Shown here: piece by piece, positions 28,464 through 38,557 of the stretch
How the letters are laid out: each line of letters starts with the position of its first letter
Numbering within the stretch: position 1 is the stretch's first letter
From: Curvibacter gracilis ATCC BAA-807
GTDB lineage: Bacteria; Pseudomonadota; Gammaproteobacteria; Burkholderiales; Burkholderiaceae_C
DNA: 64,000 bases
Direction: 5' to 3'
NCBI RefSeq assembly: GCF_000518645.1
Contig: NZ_KI912466.1
Location: forward strand, 372,988 to 436,987
Notes under the pieces: generated by a model
What the model was told of the DNA's origin: nothing
Database searches by the model: none
Seen by the model: only the letters and a program-made list of their open reading frames with translations
Translations under genes and position numbers: made by a program

Positions 28464-28489
28464 TCCACCCGCTCCACCTGCAAGCACCG

Positions 28490-29502
28490 ATGGCCCTGCT
28501 CGACGTTCAAGACCTCCACATCCGGCTGCAAACCCCACGGGGCCCGGCCGACGCCGTGCGCGGGCTCAGCTTCTCGCTCGACAAAGGCGATGCCCTGGGC
28601 CTGATCGGCGAATCAGGCTGCGGCAAGTCGCTCACCGTGATGGCCTTGATGGGCCTGCTGCCCGAAAGCGCCCAGGTGCGCGGCAGCATCCGCTTTGAAG
28701 GCCAGGAGCTGGTGGGCATGGACGAACACCAGCTGTGCCGCCTGCGCGGCGACCGCCTGGCCATGATCTTCCAGGAGCCCATGACGGCACTCAACCCGGT
28801 GCACACCATTGGCCACCAGGTGGCCGAGCCCCTGCGCCTGCACCGCGGCATGGGTGCCAGCGCAGCACGCTCCGAAGCCATCGCCCTGCTCGACCGGGTG
28901 GGCATCCCGAACGCAGCCCAGCGCGTGGACGCCTACCCCCACCAGTTCTCGGGCGGCCAACGCCAGCGCATCACCATCGCCATGGCCCTGGCCTGCAACC
29001 CCGATCTGCTGATCGCCGACGAGCCCACCACCGCCCTCGATGTCACGGTGCAACGCCAGATCCTGGACCTGATCAACGAACTGGTGGACGAGCGCGGCAT
29101 GGCCTTGATGCTGATCTCGCACGACCTGGGCGTGATCGCCAACAACGTCGACCGCATGCTGGTGATGTATGGCGGTAGCGTGGTCGAAAGCGGCCCGACC
29201 GAGGCCGTCTTCGCCCGCATGGCCCACCCTTACACGCGCGGCCTGTTCGCCGCCCGACCCCGCCTGGGCCCGCGCCCCCCCGGGCCGCGCCCGGCGCTGG
29301 CCACCATCGCCGGCACCGTGCCTGAGCTGGTCGACCTGCCCGCCGGCTGCGCCTTTGCCGGCCGCTGCGCCCTGAGCACAGCGCAATGCGAGCAGCAACG
29401 CCCTGTCGCGCGCCAGGTCGGCAGCCCCGAAGCAGCGGATGAACTGCCCCCCCACCTGGTGAGCTGCTGGCACAGCCCCGAACTGCCCGCAGAGGCCCAG
29501 GC

Positions 29503-29506
<4 letters not shown>
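28490..29506 (+). CDS. peptide-type ABC transporter ATPase (DppD-like)
   Basis: A 338-aa ATP-binding subunit. Walker A is GESGCGKS at residues 40-47, the signature is FSGGQRQRITIA and Walker B is LLIADEPTTALDVT. The C-terminal oligopeptide-transporter extension has the Cys pattern typical of DppD/OppD (CAFAGRC...CEQQ), which in relatives can hold an Fe-S cluster. It overlaps the next ATPase by ATGA. Confidence 0.94.
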
Positions 29507-30375
<869 letters not shown>

Positions 30376-30449
30376 CAGCCGATATGACGATGCCGCATAT
30401 CGCCGCCCGGCGGCAGGCTTCTACAATGAAATTTCGATCGGCCCATCCG

Positions 30450-30477
30450 CCAGCGCCTGTCCCCCCGGGGACGCTGG
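30450..30477 (+). other. hairpin between dppF-like and binding-protein genes
   Basis: CCAGC and GTCCCC pair with GGGGAC and GCTGG around a 2-nt loop, with a 4-nt bulge. No T run follows, so it is more likely an mRNA-stabilising or processing element than a terminator. A 10-bp direct repeat (GGCTTTTTCT twice, about 30506-30525) lies between it and the start codon. Confidence 0.45.
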
Positions 30478-30538
30478 TGTCTGGGTGTGATCCCAGTCCA
30501 TTCCCGGCTTTTTCTGGCTTTTTCTGGAGCATGACCCC

Positions 30539-32026
30539 ATGATCAACCGCCGCACCGTCCTGAGCTCTGGCGCCCTGGCCGCCCTGAGCGCAAGCACCTC
30601 CCTGGAAGCCCTGGCCCAAAGCCGCAAAGATTCGGTGGTGCTGGGCATGACCCTGGAGCCGCCAGGCCTGGACCCCACCGCCGGCGCCGCCTCGGCGATT
30701 GCCGAAGTGGTGCAGTACAACATCTTCGAGACCCTCACCAAGATCAATGCCGACGGCAGCGTCACCCCCCTGCTGGCCGAAAGCTGGGAGGTGTCGCCCG
30801 ACCTGAAGACCTACACCTTCAAGCTGCGCAAAGGTGTGAAGTTCCAGAACGGCGAGCCCTTCAATGCCGCCGCCGTCAAGTTCTCGTTCGACCGCGCTGG
30901 CGGCGACAAGAGCACCAACAAGGACAAGCGCACCTTTGCCGAAATGAGCACCCAGGTGGTGGACGACAGCACGGTGGTGGTGCTGCGCAAGGAGATCGAT
31001 CCCGACTTCCTGTTCGTGCTGGGCCAGGCCACGGCCATCATCGTCGAGCCCAAGAGCGTCGACACCAACGCCACCAAGCCCATCGGCACCGGCCCTTACA
31101 AGCTCGATGCCTGGAACAAGGGCGCCAGCGTGGTGCTGGGCAAATGGGACGGCTACCGCAATGCGGCCGCCATCAAGATCAAGAAGGCCACCTTCCGCTT
31201 CATCGGCGACCCGGCGGCCCAGGTGGCGGCCTTGCTGGCCGGCGATGTGGATGGCTTCCAGCGCGTCACCCCCCGGGGCGTGCCGCAGTTCAAGGGCAAC
31301 CCGCAGTTCCAGGTCATCGTGGCGGGCTCGCGGGCCAAGACCATCCTGGCCATCAACAACAAGAAAAAGCCGCTCGATGATGTGCGCGTGCGCCGTGCCA
31401 TCGCCGCCGCCATCGACCGCAAGGCCGTGATCGAAGGCGCCGTGGACGGCTACGGCGTGCCCATCGGCAGCCACTACGTGCCCGGCGCCCTGGGCTATGT
31501 CGACACCACCGGCATCAACCCCTTCAACCCCGAGAAGGCCAAGGCCCTGCTCAAAGAGGCCGGCGTCACCACGCCACTCGAGCTGAACCTGCTGCTGCCC
31601 CCCGTGCCCTACGCGCGCCAGGGCGGTGAGGTGATCACCTCGCAACTGGCCAAGATCGGCATCGTGGCCAAGACGCAGAACGTGGAATGGGCGCAGTGGC
31701 TCAGCGGCGTCTACACCAACAAGAACTACGACCTGACCATCATCTCGCACGTCGAACCCTTCGACCTGGCCAACTTCGCCAAGCCGGGCTACTACTGGAA
31801 CTACGAGTCGCCCAAGTTCAACGAGCTGTTCAAGAAGATCAACAACACCCCGCGCGAGGCCGACCGGGCCAAGCTGCTGGGCGAGGCGCAGAAGCTGCTG
31901 GCCGAAGACTCGGTGCACGCCTTCCTGTTCCAGCCGCAATGGATCACGATCGGCCACAAGAACCTCAAGGGCCTGTGGAAAGACATGCCGGTCTTCGTCA
32001 ACGACCTCTCTGCCCTGTCCTGGTAA
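30539..32026 (+). CDS. ABC transporter substrate-binding protein, family 5
   Basis: A 495-aa periplasmic binding protein for peptides or related amines. The N-terminus MINRRTVLSSGALAALSAS...LAQS contains a twin-arginine pair and may be Tat-exported, although it lacks the full consensus. The mature part shows the family pattern (EPPGLDPT, YNIFETLTKINADGSVTPLLAESWEVS, DLKTYTFKLRKGVKFQNGEPF). It sits at the end of the transporter operon, 3 bp before the amidase gene. The ligand is unknown. Confidence 0.92.
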   Translation: MINRRTVLSSGALAALSASTSLEALAQSRKDSVVLGMTLEPPGLDPTAGAASAIAEVVQYNIFETLTKINADGSVTPLLAESWEVSPDLKTYTFKLRKGVKFQNGEPFNAAAVKFSFDRAGGDKSTNKDKRTFAEMSTQVVDDSTVVVLRKEIDPDFLFVLGQATAIIVEPKSVDTNATKPIGTGPYKLDAWNKGASVVLGKWDGYRNAAAIKIKKATFRFIGDPAAQVAALLAGDVDGFQRVTPRGVPQFKGNPQFQVIVAGSRAKTILAINNKKKPLDDVRVRRAIAAAIDRKAVIEGAVDGYGVPIGSHYVPGALGYVDTTGINPFNPEKAKALLKEAGVTTPLELNLLLPPVPYARQGGEVITSQLAKIGIVAKTQNVEWAQWLSGVYTNKNYDLTIISHVEPFDLANFAKPGYYWNYESPKFNELFKKINNTPREADRAKLLGEAQKLLAEDSVHAFLFQPQWITIGHKNLKGLWKDMPVFVNDLSALSW

Positions 32027-32029
32027 ACC

Positions 32030-33454
32030 ATGCCCACTGCCGACCTTGCTGGCCAGCCGCTGCACAGCCTTGAAGCCCACACCCTGATCGCGGCCTACCG
32101 GCAGCGAACCCTGTCACCGGTGGAGGTGACCGAGGCCGTGATCCGCCAGATCGAGCGCTGGGAGCCCGCCCTGTGCGCCACCTGGCTGTACCGGCCCGAA
32201 GCCGCCCTGGCCCAGGCCCGCGCGGCCGAGGCGCGCTGGCTCAAGGGCCAGCCCCTGGGCCTGCTTGACGGTGTGCCGGCCACCCTCAAGGACAACATCG
32301 CCACCGAGGGCGACCCCACCCCCCTGGGCAGCGCCGCGGTCAGCCTGAGCCCGGCGGCGGCCGATGCGCCCCCTGCGGCCCGCATGAAGGAAGCCGGGGC
32401 GGTGATCGTCAGCAAGACCACCATGCCCGACTACGGCATGCTGTCCTCGGGCCTGTCCACCTTCCATGCCCTGGCGCGCAACCCCTGGGACCTGAGCAAG
32501 GGCCCGGGCGGCTCCAGCGCCGGCGCCGGTGCCGCCGCGGCCGCCGGCTACGGCCCGCTGCACATCGGCACCGACATCGGCGGCTCGATCCGGCTGCCCG
32601 CCAGTTGGTGCGGCATCTTCGGCCTCAAGCCCAGCCTGGGCCGCATCCCCATCGACCCGCCCTACACCGGCCGCGCCGCCGGCCCCATGACGCGCAGCGT
32701 GGCTGACGCCGCGCTGATGATGCAGGTGCTGTCGCAGCCCGACGCCCGCGACAGCATGAGCCTGCCCTGGCAGGACATCGCCTGGTCGCAGTTCGACACC
32801 GGGGTCGACGCCTTGCGCGGCCTGCGCATCGGCCTGCTGCTGGACGCTGGTTGCGGCCTGCCGGTCGAGCCCGAAGTACGGGCCGCCGTCGAACGTGCTG
32901 CGGCCCTGCTGGCCCAGGCCGGTGCCCACATCGAGCCCCTGCAGCCCTTCATGACCCAGGCCATGCTCGAGGGCATGGACCACTACTGGCGCATGCGCTC
33001 GCACATCGACCTGTCGGCCCTGCCGCCGGCCCAGGCCGACAAGGTGCTGCCCTACATCCGCCGATGGGCCGACAGTGCTGCCGGCCTGAGCGGGGTCGAG
33101 GTCTTCAACGCCAGCCACCAGTTCCACCAGACCCGGCTGGCCAGCGTGAAGGCCTGCAGCACCTTCGACTACGTGATCTCGCCCACCGCGCCCATGCCGG
33201 CCTTCCCGGCCGAACTGCCCTCGCCCACCGACGACCCCCTGCATGGGCTGGAGCACATCGGCTTCACCGTGCCCTTCAACATGTCAGAGCAGCCCGCCGC
33301 CTCGATCAACTGCGGCTACACCCGCGCCGGCCTGCCCATCGGCCTGCAGATCGCCGGCGCCCGTTTTGACGACCTCGGCGTGCTGCGCGTGGCCCGCGCC
33401 TTCGAGCTGATCCGCGACCCGCAACGCCCCTGGCCGGAACCGCCGAAAGCATGA
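32030..33454 (+). CDS. amidase (amidase signature family)
   Basis: A 474-aa cytoplasmic amide hydrolase. The Ser-cisSer-Lys triad can be placed as Lys 87 (TLKDNIAT), cis-Ser 162 (GPGGSSAG) and nucleophile Ser 186 (TDIGGSIR). The spacing matches that known for the family. It starts 3 bp after the binding-protein stop and closes the importer operon, so it probably hydrolyses the imported amide or peptide-like compound. It is not GatA: there is no gatB/gatC nearby, and the neighbours are catabolic. Confidence 0.9.
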   Translation: MPTADLAGQPLHSLEAHTLIAAYRQRTLSPVEVTEAVIRQIERWEPALCATWLYRPEAALAQARAAEARWLKGQPLGLLDGVPATLKDNIATEGDPTPLGSAAVSLSPAAADAPPAARMKEAGAVIVSKTTMPDYGMLSSGLSTFHALARNPWDLSKGPGGSSAGAGAAAAAGYGPLHIGTDIGGSIRLPASWCGIFGLKPSLGRIPIDPPYTGRAAGPMTRSVADAALMMQVLSQPDARDSMSLPWQDIAWSQFDTGVDALRGLRIGLLLDAGCGLPVEPEVRAAVERAAALLAQAGAHIEPLQPFMTQAMLEGMDHYWRMRSHIDLSALPPAQADKVLPYIRRWADSAAGLSGVEVFNASHQFHQTRLASVKACSTFDYVISPTAPMPAFPAELPSPTDDPLHGLEHIGFTVPFNMSEQPAASINCGYTRAGLPIGLQIAGARFDDLGVLRVARAFELIRDPQRPWPEPPKA

Positions 33455-33467
33455 GGCCCCGTTGGGT

Positions 33468-34331
33468 TCAGGCCAGATCGGCGACCAGCAACGAGCGAGC
33501 CTGGGTCACGAACGCGCTTTCCCCGGCGCGGGCCGGCAACACCCGGAATTCGGCCTGAGGCAAAACGGGCAGGCCATGGGGTTCGGGCACTGGCGCGATG
33601 CCGACACCTTGGGCTGACTCATTCAGGCATGCGATGCCCAGGCCTGCAGCCAGCGCCGACTGCAGACCTGCCACGCCCGAGGCCTGATGAACCAGCACAA
33701 AAGGCACGCGCCGTCGCTGCAACAAGCCCACCGTGAATTGATGCAGTGAGCAGGTGTCGGGCAGTGCCAACAAGCGCCAAGGCTCGCCCGTCGGAGGTCG
33801 CCACCCCGATGCCGCCAGCCATCGCAAAGGCTCACGTTTGAGCAATTGGCCAGGCCGTCCACCCGATGCACCCACGACGCGCAAGGTCAGCCCCACATCC
33901 AATTCACCGGCGGCATAAGCCGCCTCGATCAACCCGCTCTTGAGCACAGACACCTGCAGGCTCACCCGGGGGTAGCGGGCCTGCATGCGCGCCAACAGAA
34001 GGGTCAACTCAGACGGGCGGAAATAGTCCGTCACCCCCACCCGCAACTGTCCAGCCAGAGGTACCCCCTTCAAATCTCTGTAGGCCTCATCGTTGAGCGC
34101 CAACAGTTGCCGAGCCCAGCCCATCAGGCGTTGCCCTTGAGGTGTCAGCACCACCCCGGACTTGGAGCGCAGCAACAGGGAGTGCCCCGCCAGCTCTTCC
34201 AGCTTGCGCAACTGCTCGCTCACCGCAGACTGGGACAGAAAGACCCGCGGGGCGCCGGCAGTCACGCTGCCAGCCTCCACCACGGCCACCAAAGTGCGCA
34301 GTTGATCCAGGGGAAACACAGGTGTGGCCAT
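33468..34331 (-). CDS. LysR-family transcriptional regulator
   Basis: A 287-aa regulator with an N-terminal helix-turn-helix (LDQLRTLVAVVEAGSVTAGAPRVFLSQSAVSEQLRKLEE) and a C-terminal inducer-binding domain. The ATG at 34331 was preferred to an in-frame TTG at 34355. It is divergent from the tautomerase gene, the classic LysR-target arrangement, and converges with the amidase operon with 13 bp between stops. Confidence 0.92.
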   Translation of the reverse strand: MATPVFPLDQLRTLVAVVEAGSVTAGAPRVFLSQSAVSEQLRKLEELAGHSLLLRSKSGVVLTPQGQRLMGWARQLLALNDEAYRDLKGVPLAGQLRVGVTDYFRPSELTLLLARMQARYPRVSLQVSVLKSGLIEAAYAAGELDVGLTLRVVGASGGRPGQLLKREPLRWLAASGWRPPTGEPWRLLALPDTCSLHQFTVGLLQRRRVPFVLVHQASGVAGLQSALAAGLGIACLNESAQGVGIAPVPEPHGLPVLPQAEFRVLPARAGESAFVTQARSLLVADLA

Positions 34332-34385
34332 CGCATCTATCCAACGGTTTATCAAATGGGTTCCAACATTATTTCCTGCTTTTCC

Positions 34386-34393
34386 GAATATTC
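34386..34393. promoter_or_regulatory. candidate LysR site between regulator and tautomerase
   Basis: An 8-bp perfect palindrome (GAATATTC) lies in the AT-rich 113-bp divergent spacer, about 50 bp from either start codon. This is consistent with a LysR binding site. No clear T-N11-A repeat set was proved. Confidence 0.4.
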
Positions 34394-34444
34394 ACAAAAA
34401 ACCAGAATAGAGCCCTGTCCAACCCTTGAGCCGAGAAGATCACC

Positions 34445-34843
34445 ATGCCTCATATCGTCATCCACCTGTCTGGCCAGCCCGATCCCGTGTTGGCTCGCCA
34501 GGTAAGCCAAGCGCTCACCGAGCTGACCCACCGACACCTGGGCAAAGTGAAAGCGGTGATGGCCACCACAGTGCAATTCATTGGGACTGACAGCTGGTTC
34601 ATTGGCCAGCAAAGCCTTGCTGACCTGGATCAGAACGCCTACCACGTGGACATCAGCGTCACCGACGAAACCAATACCAAGGCGGAAAAAGCCCGTTTTC
34701 TGAAGGAGGTCCACGCCTTCATGGGCCAGTTGTTGCCACGCCTGCACGAGATCAGTTACTGCCACGTGATCGATGCCCGCGCGGCGGCCTATGGCTACGG
34801 CGGGCACACACAAGAATGGCGGCATCAGCAAGCAGGAGTCTGA
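34445..34843 (+). CDS. tautomerase-family protein
   Basis: A 132-aa protein of the tautomerase/MIF superfamily. After removal of Met the N-terminal residue is Pro (MPHIVIHLSG), the catalytic general base in this fold. The beta-alpha-beta core includes QVSQALTELTHRHLG and a YHVDISVTDETNTKAEKARFL block. It is longer than 4-oxalocrotonate tautomerase (about 62 aa), so it may represent a fused or extended form. Divergent LysR control is likely. The substrate is unknown. Confidence 0.78.
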   Translation: MPHIVIHLSGQPDPVLARQVSQALTELTHRHLGKVKAVMATTVQFIGTDSWFIGQQSLADLDQNAYHVDISVTDETNTKAEKARFLKEVHAFMGQLLPRLHEISYCHVIDARAAAYGYGGHTQEWRHQQAGV

Positions 34844-34881
34844 GGCCGGCACGCGGGCACCGAGGCGGGCACAATCGGTTC

Positions 34882-36282
34882 ATGCCTACCTTCCACCTTG
34901 CTTCATCCGATGCGCGGCCCACCACCGACAGCCTGGGCAACCCGGTCACCCTGAGCGACCCGGCCAGCCTGGGGCCGCTGAATGACTTTGTCGAAGGCTT
35001 CATCGCCTGCGAGGCGCGCTGTGTGAACGTGCTGCAGGCGGTGCAGGACGACAGCCCGCTGGTGCAGGCTTATGCGGCGGCACTGCACATGTTTGCCGAG
35101 ACGGGCGACGCACCGGCCCAGGCCCGGCCCTTCATCGAGCGGGCCGAGGCGCAGGCGCCGGGCGCCACCGAGCGCGAGCAGCGCTTCGTGGCCGCGGTGG
35201 CGGCCTGGGTGCAGGGGGATCTGGCCCGCGCCGTGGCCCTGCATGAGGAACAGGCGCGCCTGTTCCCGCGCGATCTGGCCTCGCTCAAGCTGGGGCAATA
35301 CCACCTGTTCAACCAGGGGCAGTCGCCCGGCATGCTGCGGCTGGCGCTGGCCGCCCTGCCCCACGCGGCCGATGTGCCCCACCTGCATGGCATGGCGGCC
35401 TTTGCCTGGGAGCAATGCCATCTGCTGCGCCAGGCCGAGGCCGCCGCACGCACGGCCCTGCGCCTGAGCCCCAAAGAGCCCTGGGCGCAGCATGCGCTGG
35501 CCCACGTGATGCTGACCGAAGGGCGTCTGGAGGAAGGGCGTGGCTTCATGCGCGAGGCCAGCGCCAGCTGGGTGGGGCTGAACTCCTTCATGCAGACCCA
35601 CAACTGGTGGCACCTGGCCTTGTTCGAACTGGAGCGAGGCGACTTCGACGAGGCTTTGCACCTGTTTGACGAGCAGGTCTGGGGCGTGGTGAAGGACTAC
35701 AGCCAGGACCAGATCAACGCCATTTCGCTGCTGGCACGGCTGGAGCTGGCCGGCGTCGATGTGGGCCCACGCTGGCAGGACTTGGGGCAGCATCTGCTGC
35801 GGCGCCAGCCCGACCACGTGCTGCCTTTTCTCGATCTGCAATACCTGTACGGCCTGGCCCGCGCGGGCCACCTGGGCGAGGCCCGGGCCCGACTGCAGGC
35901 CTTGCACCACCATGCGGAGCAGGCCACCGGCCCGCTGCGCCCCGCCTGGCAGCAGGTGGCGGTGCATGCCGCCGAGGCCCTGCTGGCCCATGCCGAGGGC
36001 CGATACGAGCGCAGCGCCCAGGGGCTGGGACAGGCGCTACCGCGCCTGAGTGAAATCGGTGGCAGCCATGCGCAGCGCGATCTGTTTGCGCAGATCCACC
36101 TGGAGGCGCTGTTGCAATCAGGCCAGTGGGTGGGCGCCCAGAACCTGCTGCAACCGCTGTGCAATCAGCAGCCCGAATCGCGACGCCTGGCGGCCTTGGC
36201 ACGCCGGCTCTACCAGGACCTGGGCCTGGATCTGGGCCTGGAGGAAGTGGGCGCATCGGTGGGCGCCTCGGTAGACGCTTGA
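34882..36282 (+). CDS. TTC38-like TPR protein
   Basis: A 466-aa soluble protein resembling the tetratricopeptide repeat protein 38 family. It has LNDFVEGFIACEARCVNVLQAV, then HGMAAFAWEQCHLLRQAEAAARTAL, HALAHVMLTEGRLEEGRGFM and HNWWHLALFELERGDFDEAL, the last two being the family hallmark. The ATG at 34882 was chosen because the codons upstream look non-coding. No signal peptide is present. Members occur in bacteria and animals, with no firm biochemical role. Confidence 0.8.
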   Translation: MPTFHLASSDARPTTDSLGNPVTLSDPASLGPLNDFVEGFIACEARCVNVLQAVQDDSPLVQAYAAALHMFAETGDAPAQARPFIERAEAQAPGATEREQRFVAAVAAWVQGDLARAVALHEEQARLFPRDLASLKLGQYHLFNQGQSPGMLRLALAALPHAADVPHLHGMAAFAWEQCHLLRQAEAAARTALRLSPKEPWAQHALAHVMLTEGRLEEGRGFMREASASWVGLNSFMQTHNWWHLALFELERGDFDEALHLFDEQVWGVVKDYSQDQINAISLLARLELAGVDVGPRWQDLGQHLLRRQPDHVLPFLDLQYLYGLARAGHLGEARARLQALHHHAEQATGPLRPAWQQVAVHAAEALLAHAEGRYERSAQGLGQALPRLSEIGGSHAQRDLFAQIHLEALLQSGQWVGAQNLLQPLCNQQPESRRLAALARRLYQDLGLDLGLEEVGASVGASVDA

Positions 36283-36316
36283 ACAGGCGGTTCAGGGGTC
36301 GCTGAACCGCACTGAC

Positions 36317-36553
36317 TCACATCGGCAGCAGCCTGGGGGGCAGCTTGCGGCAGTCGGCGTCCAGAAACGGCCCGCCTTGCTGCACCCAGCCCGCCCCGGG
36401 TGAGGCTTGGGCGCAGACCTCCTTGCCGTCGAGCTTGCTGCGCCACACAAACCAGGGGGCGGGGCCGGCCTGGGCCAGGCTGGCGAGCAGGCAGGCCGCC
36501 AGGCCGATCCCCAGGAACAGCGGGCCTGACAGCGGAGATCGCAGCCTGTTCAT
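36317..36553 (-). CDS. small secreted protein of unknown function
   Basis: A 78-aa product. The first 29 residues form a good signal peptide (basic start, hydrophobic core LFLGIGLAACLLASLAQAG). The roughly 50-residue mature part has two Cys (EVCAQ, DADCRKLPP) that may pair in the periplasm. It starts 4 bp after the stop of the zinc-ribbon gene upstream, so the two are co-transcribed. I do not recognise the family. Confidence 0.65.
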   Translation of the reverse strand: MNRLRSPLSGPLFLGIGLAACLLASLAQAGPAPWFVWRSKLDGKEVCAQASPGAGWVQQGGPFLDADCRKLPPRLLPM

Positions 36554-36557
36554 GCCT

Positions 36558-37577
36558 TCACTCGACCAGGTAATGCCCGGGCAGCAGATGAACCGCCTGC
36601 CTCAGGTGTTGAAGAATGCTCTCGTGCTCGCGGGGTGTCAGCATGCGGGCCCCGAAAGGGGTATCGACCGTGGACAGGCGCTCGGCCTCCAGCACACGCA
36701 GGCCGCGCGCCACATCCTGCACCACCCGCACCGGCACCTGCATGTTGCCGCTCTGATACATCAAGGTCTCGGGGCTGCTCAGGTGCATGGCGTAGTCGGG
36801 CCCGGTGATGCGCCCATCGGGCTGCAGCGTGGGTTGGACAGAATGGGGGCCGTCGTTCTCAATGGCCTGGGATCTGACCCGGTAGGCCTCGTCGCCGAAA
36901 TCCGGCGCCACCATGGTCAGCTTGTAGCCACAGCGTTCGCACTGGTAGTGATCGGTGCCGGCGTCACGCAGCATGAAGCGCAAGCTGTCGTCGCGGCAAT
37001 GCGGGCAGGGTCGGCGCTGAGCCACATCGGCCAGGGCATCGGGCAAGGGCCTGGGCGTCGGCGCCATGGCAGCGGGTTGAGTCGGGGTCTGCGGGGCCAG
37101 GCTTTGGCTCACCCGCGCCAGAGGCTGCAGGGCGAAGGGGTCTTCCAGCCCGGGCAGCGCAGATCGGGCTGCCGCCACGGCGGACAGGCCAGCGGCCGCC
37201 GCCTCATCGGGCTTCTGATCGGCCGGTGGCGGGGCACGGTCAGGCGTCAGATCCAGCTCGGGTGAACCATGGCTGGGCGTGATGCGCACCCGCACGCCCC
37301 AGCCCACAGGTTTGCGGAAAAACCCGATGCGGCAAGCCACCCAGGGCAAGCCATCCTGGGCCAGCGCCTGGGCAAACGCCTGTGCCGCGGACTGCACCCG
37401 CGCCGTGGTGCCCTGCTCGGCCCCCTCCTCGGAGCGGCGCAGCCGACACACCAGCGCAGGCCCATCGTGGCCCATGCAAAGCTCGCCGTCGGTCCAGCCC
37501 TCGGGCCGATCCGCGATGGCGGCCTGCGCCAGGACCTTCAGCAGGGGCTGATAAGACGAGTATCGGGTCGATTTCAT
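36558..37577 (-). CDS. zinc-ribbon protein of unknown function
   Basis: A 339-aa cytoplasmic protein. Residues 1-115 form a compact domain (KSTRYSSYQPLLKVLAQAAIADRPEGW...FFRKPVGWGVRVRI). A low-complexity Pro/Ala-rich linker spans about 112-185. A zinc ribbon with C191, C194, C213 and C216 (CPHC...CERC) follows, then a C-terminal domain of about 120 residues (VRVVQDVARGLRVLEAERLSTVDTPFG). The ATG at 37577 has a GGGAG Shine-Dalgarno. Function is unknown. The zinc ribbon suggests nucleic-acid or protein contact, but that is inference. Confidence 0.75.
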   Translation of the reverse strand: MKSTRYSSYQPLLKVLAQAAIADRPEGWTDGELCMGHDGPALVCRLRRSEEGAEQGTTARVQSAAQAFAQALAQDGLPWVACRIGFFRKPVGWGVRVRITPSHGSPELDLTPDRAPPPADQKPDEAAAAGLSAVAAARSALPGLEDPFALQPLARVSQSLAPQTPTQPAAMAPTPRPLPDALADVAQRRPCPHCRDDSLRFMLRDAGTDHYQCERCGYKLTMVAPDFGDEAYRVRSQAIENDGPHSVQPTLQPDGRITGPDYAMHLSSPETLMYQSGNMQVPVRVVQDVARGLRVLEAERLSTVDTPFGARMLTPREHESILQHLRQAVHLLPGHYLVE

Positions 37578-37688
37578 GGTGTTGTTCTCCCACCGCGAGG
37601 CCGGCTCAGGCCTGCGGGGTGAAGCACAGTGATGTGGCAAGTGTAGCGAGGGCCCCTGGCGGGTGTCGATGCGCCGGTCGCGTGCGGC

Positions 37689-38555
37689 TCAGCCAGGCCA
37701 GGCCGCACTGACGATCCAACCCTCCAGCGGGTCCAGGCCAGGCGGCAAGCCATACAGCGGGTCCCCTGCGGCATGACGGCGCTGTGCCCAGGCCGCCTGC
37801 AGCAGGCACAGCACGGCATCCAGGCTGTCGCCGCTGGCATCGTCCACCAGGGTGTCGCGCTGGGCGTGGCTGAGCTTGAGGCTCAGCCCCAGTCGGGTCT
37901 GCCCCTGCTCCAGCGCGGTGATCAGGTCTTTGCGCGCAATCAGGCGCTCGGGCGTCTGCTTGACCGGGTCGTCGCTCTTGTACGAGCGTTTGCCCAGCAC
38001 CTCGCGGGCCAGCAGGCCGGGATAGGCCTCCAGCGCCACCCGGGCGGGTGCGCCGGCACGGGCCGTGGGCTGCCACAGGCCCGGCAGTTGCACCCCGGCG
38101 GCCAGCAAGGGGGGCACGCCCGCATGCATCATGTAGGCCACCGGCGGGTTGACCCATTTCATCGACGGGCTGGACCCGGCCGGCCCGTCCGTGGCCCGGT
38201 GGGCGAACTTGCCCCCCACGGGGCGGGCATCACAAAAGGCCGCGAATTCGGCCCGGATCTGTTCACGCGACAGGCTGGCATAGTGCGCCATGCAGGCCGC
38301 CCAGTCGGTGGGCCAGCCCAGGGTGCTCACCAGTTCGCGCGGCAGCCCGAAAGGCAGGTCAAAGCCGCCCACCCACTCACGGGGCTCGGCCAGCCAGGCG
38401 GCGTAGGCCTCCAGCGTCTGCAGGCGCTCCAGGCGGCTCAGCACCACCCGGCCGGCACGCTCATGGCCCAGGGCCAGCAGCACCGGCTTGCGCCGCGTCG
38501 GTCGGCTGCTGAAGTCGCAGCCCAGCAGCAGCATCGGGGCGTCAGGATTCGCCAT
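37689..38555 (-). CDS. DUF429-family protein (predicted RNase H-like nuclease)
   Basis: A 288-aa product with an N-terminal GCDFSSRPTRRKP strand (Asp 14), a mid-region EAYPGLLAREVLGKRSYKSDDP with a conserved Glu, and a late DSLDAVLCLLQAAWA helix with Asp. This acidic pattern fits the DUF429 predicted nuclease fold. No activity has been shown for this protein. It starts 2 bp after the EamA transporter stop, indicating co-transcription. Confidence 0.75.
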   Translation of the reverse strand: MANPDAPMLLLGCDFSSRPTRRKPVLLALGHERAGRVVLSRLERLQTLEAYAAWLAEPREWVGGFDLPFGLPRELVSTLGWPTDWAACMAHYASLSREQIRAEFAAFCDARPVGGKFAHRATDGPAGSSPSMKWVNPPVAYMMHAGVPPLLAAGVQLPGLWQPTARAGAPARVALEAYPGLLAREVLGKRSYKSDDPVKQTPERLIARKDLITALEQGQTRLGLSLKLSHAQRDTLVDDASGDSLDAVLCLLQAAWAQRRHAAGDPLYGLPPGLDPLEGWIVSAAWPG

Positions 38556-38557
38556 GG

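Noticed and set aside
32030-33454. GatA subunit of the aspartyl/glutamyl-tRNA amidotransferase
   Set aside because: The amidase signature is shared, but gatB and gatC are absent and the gene is the last of a transporter operon, so a catabolic amidase is more likely.
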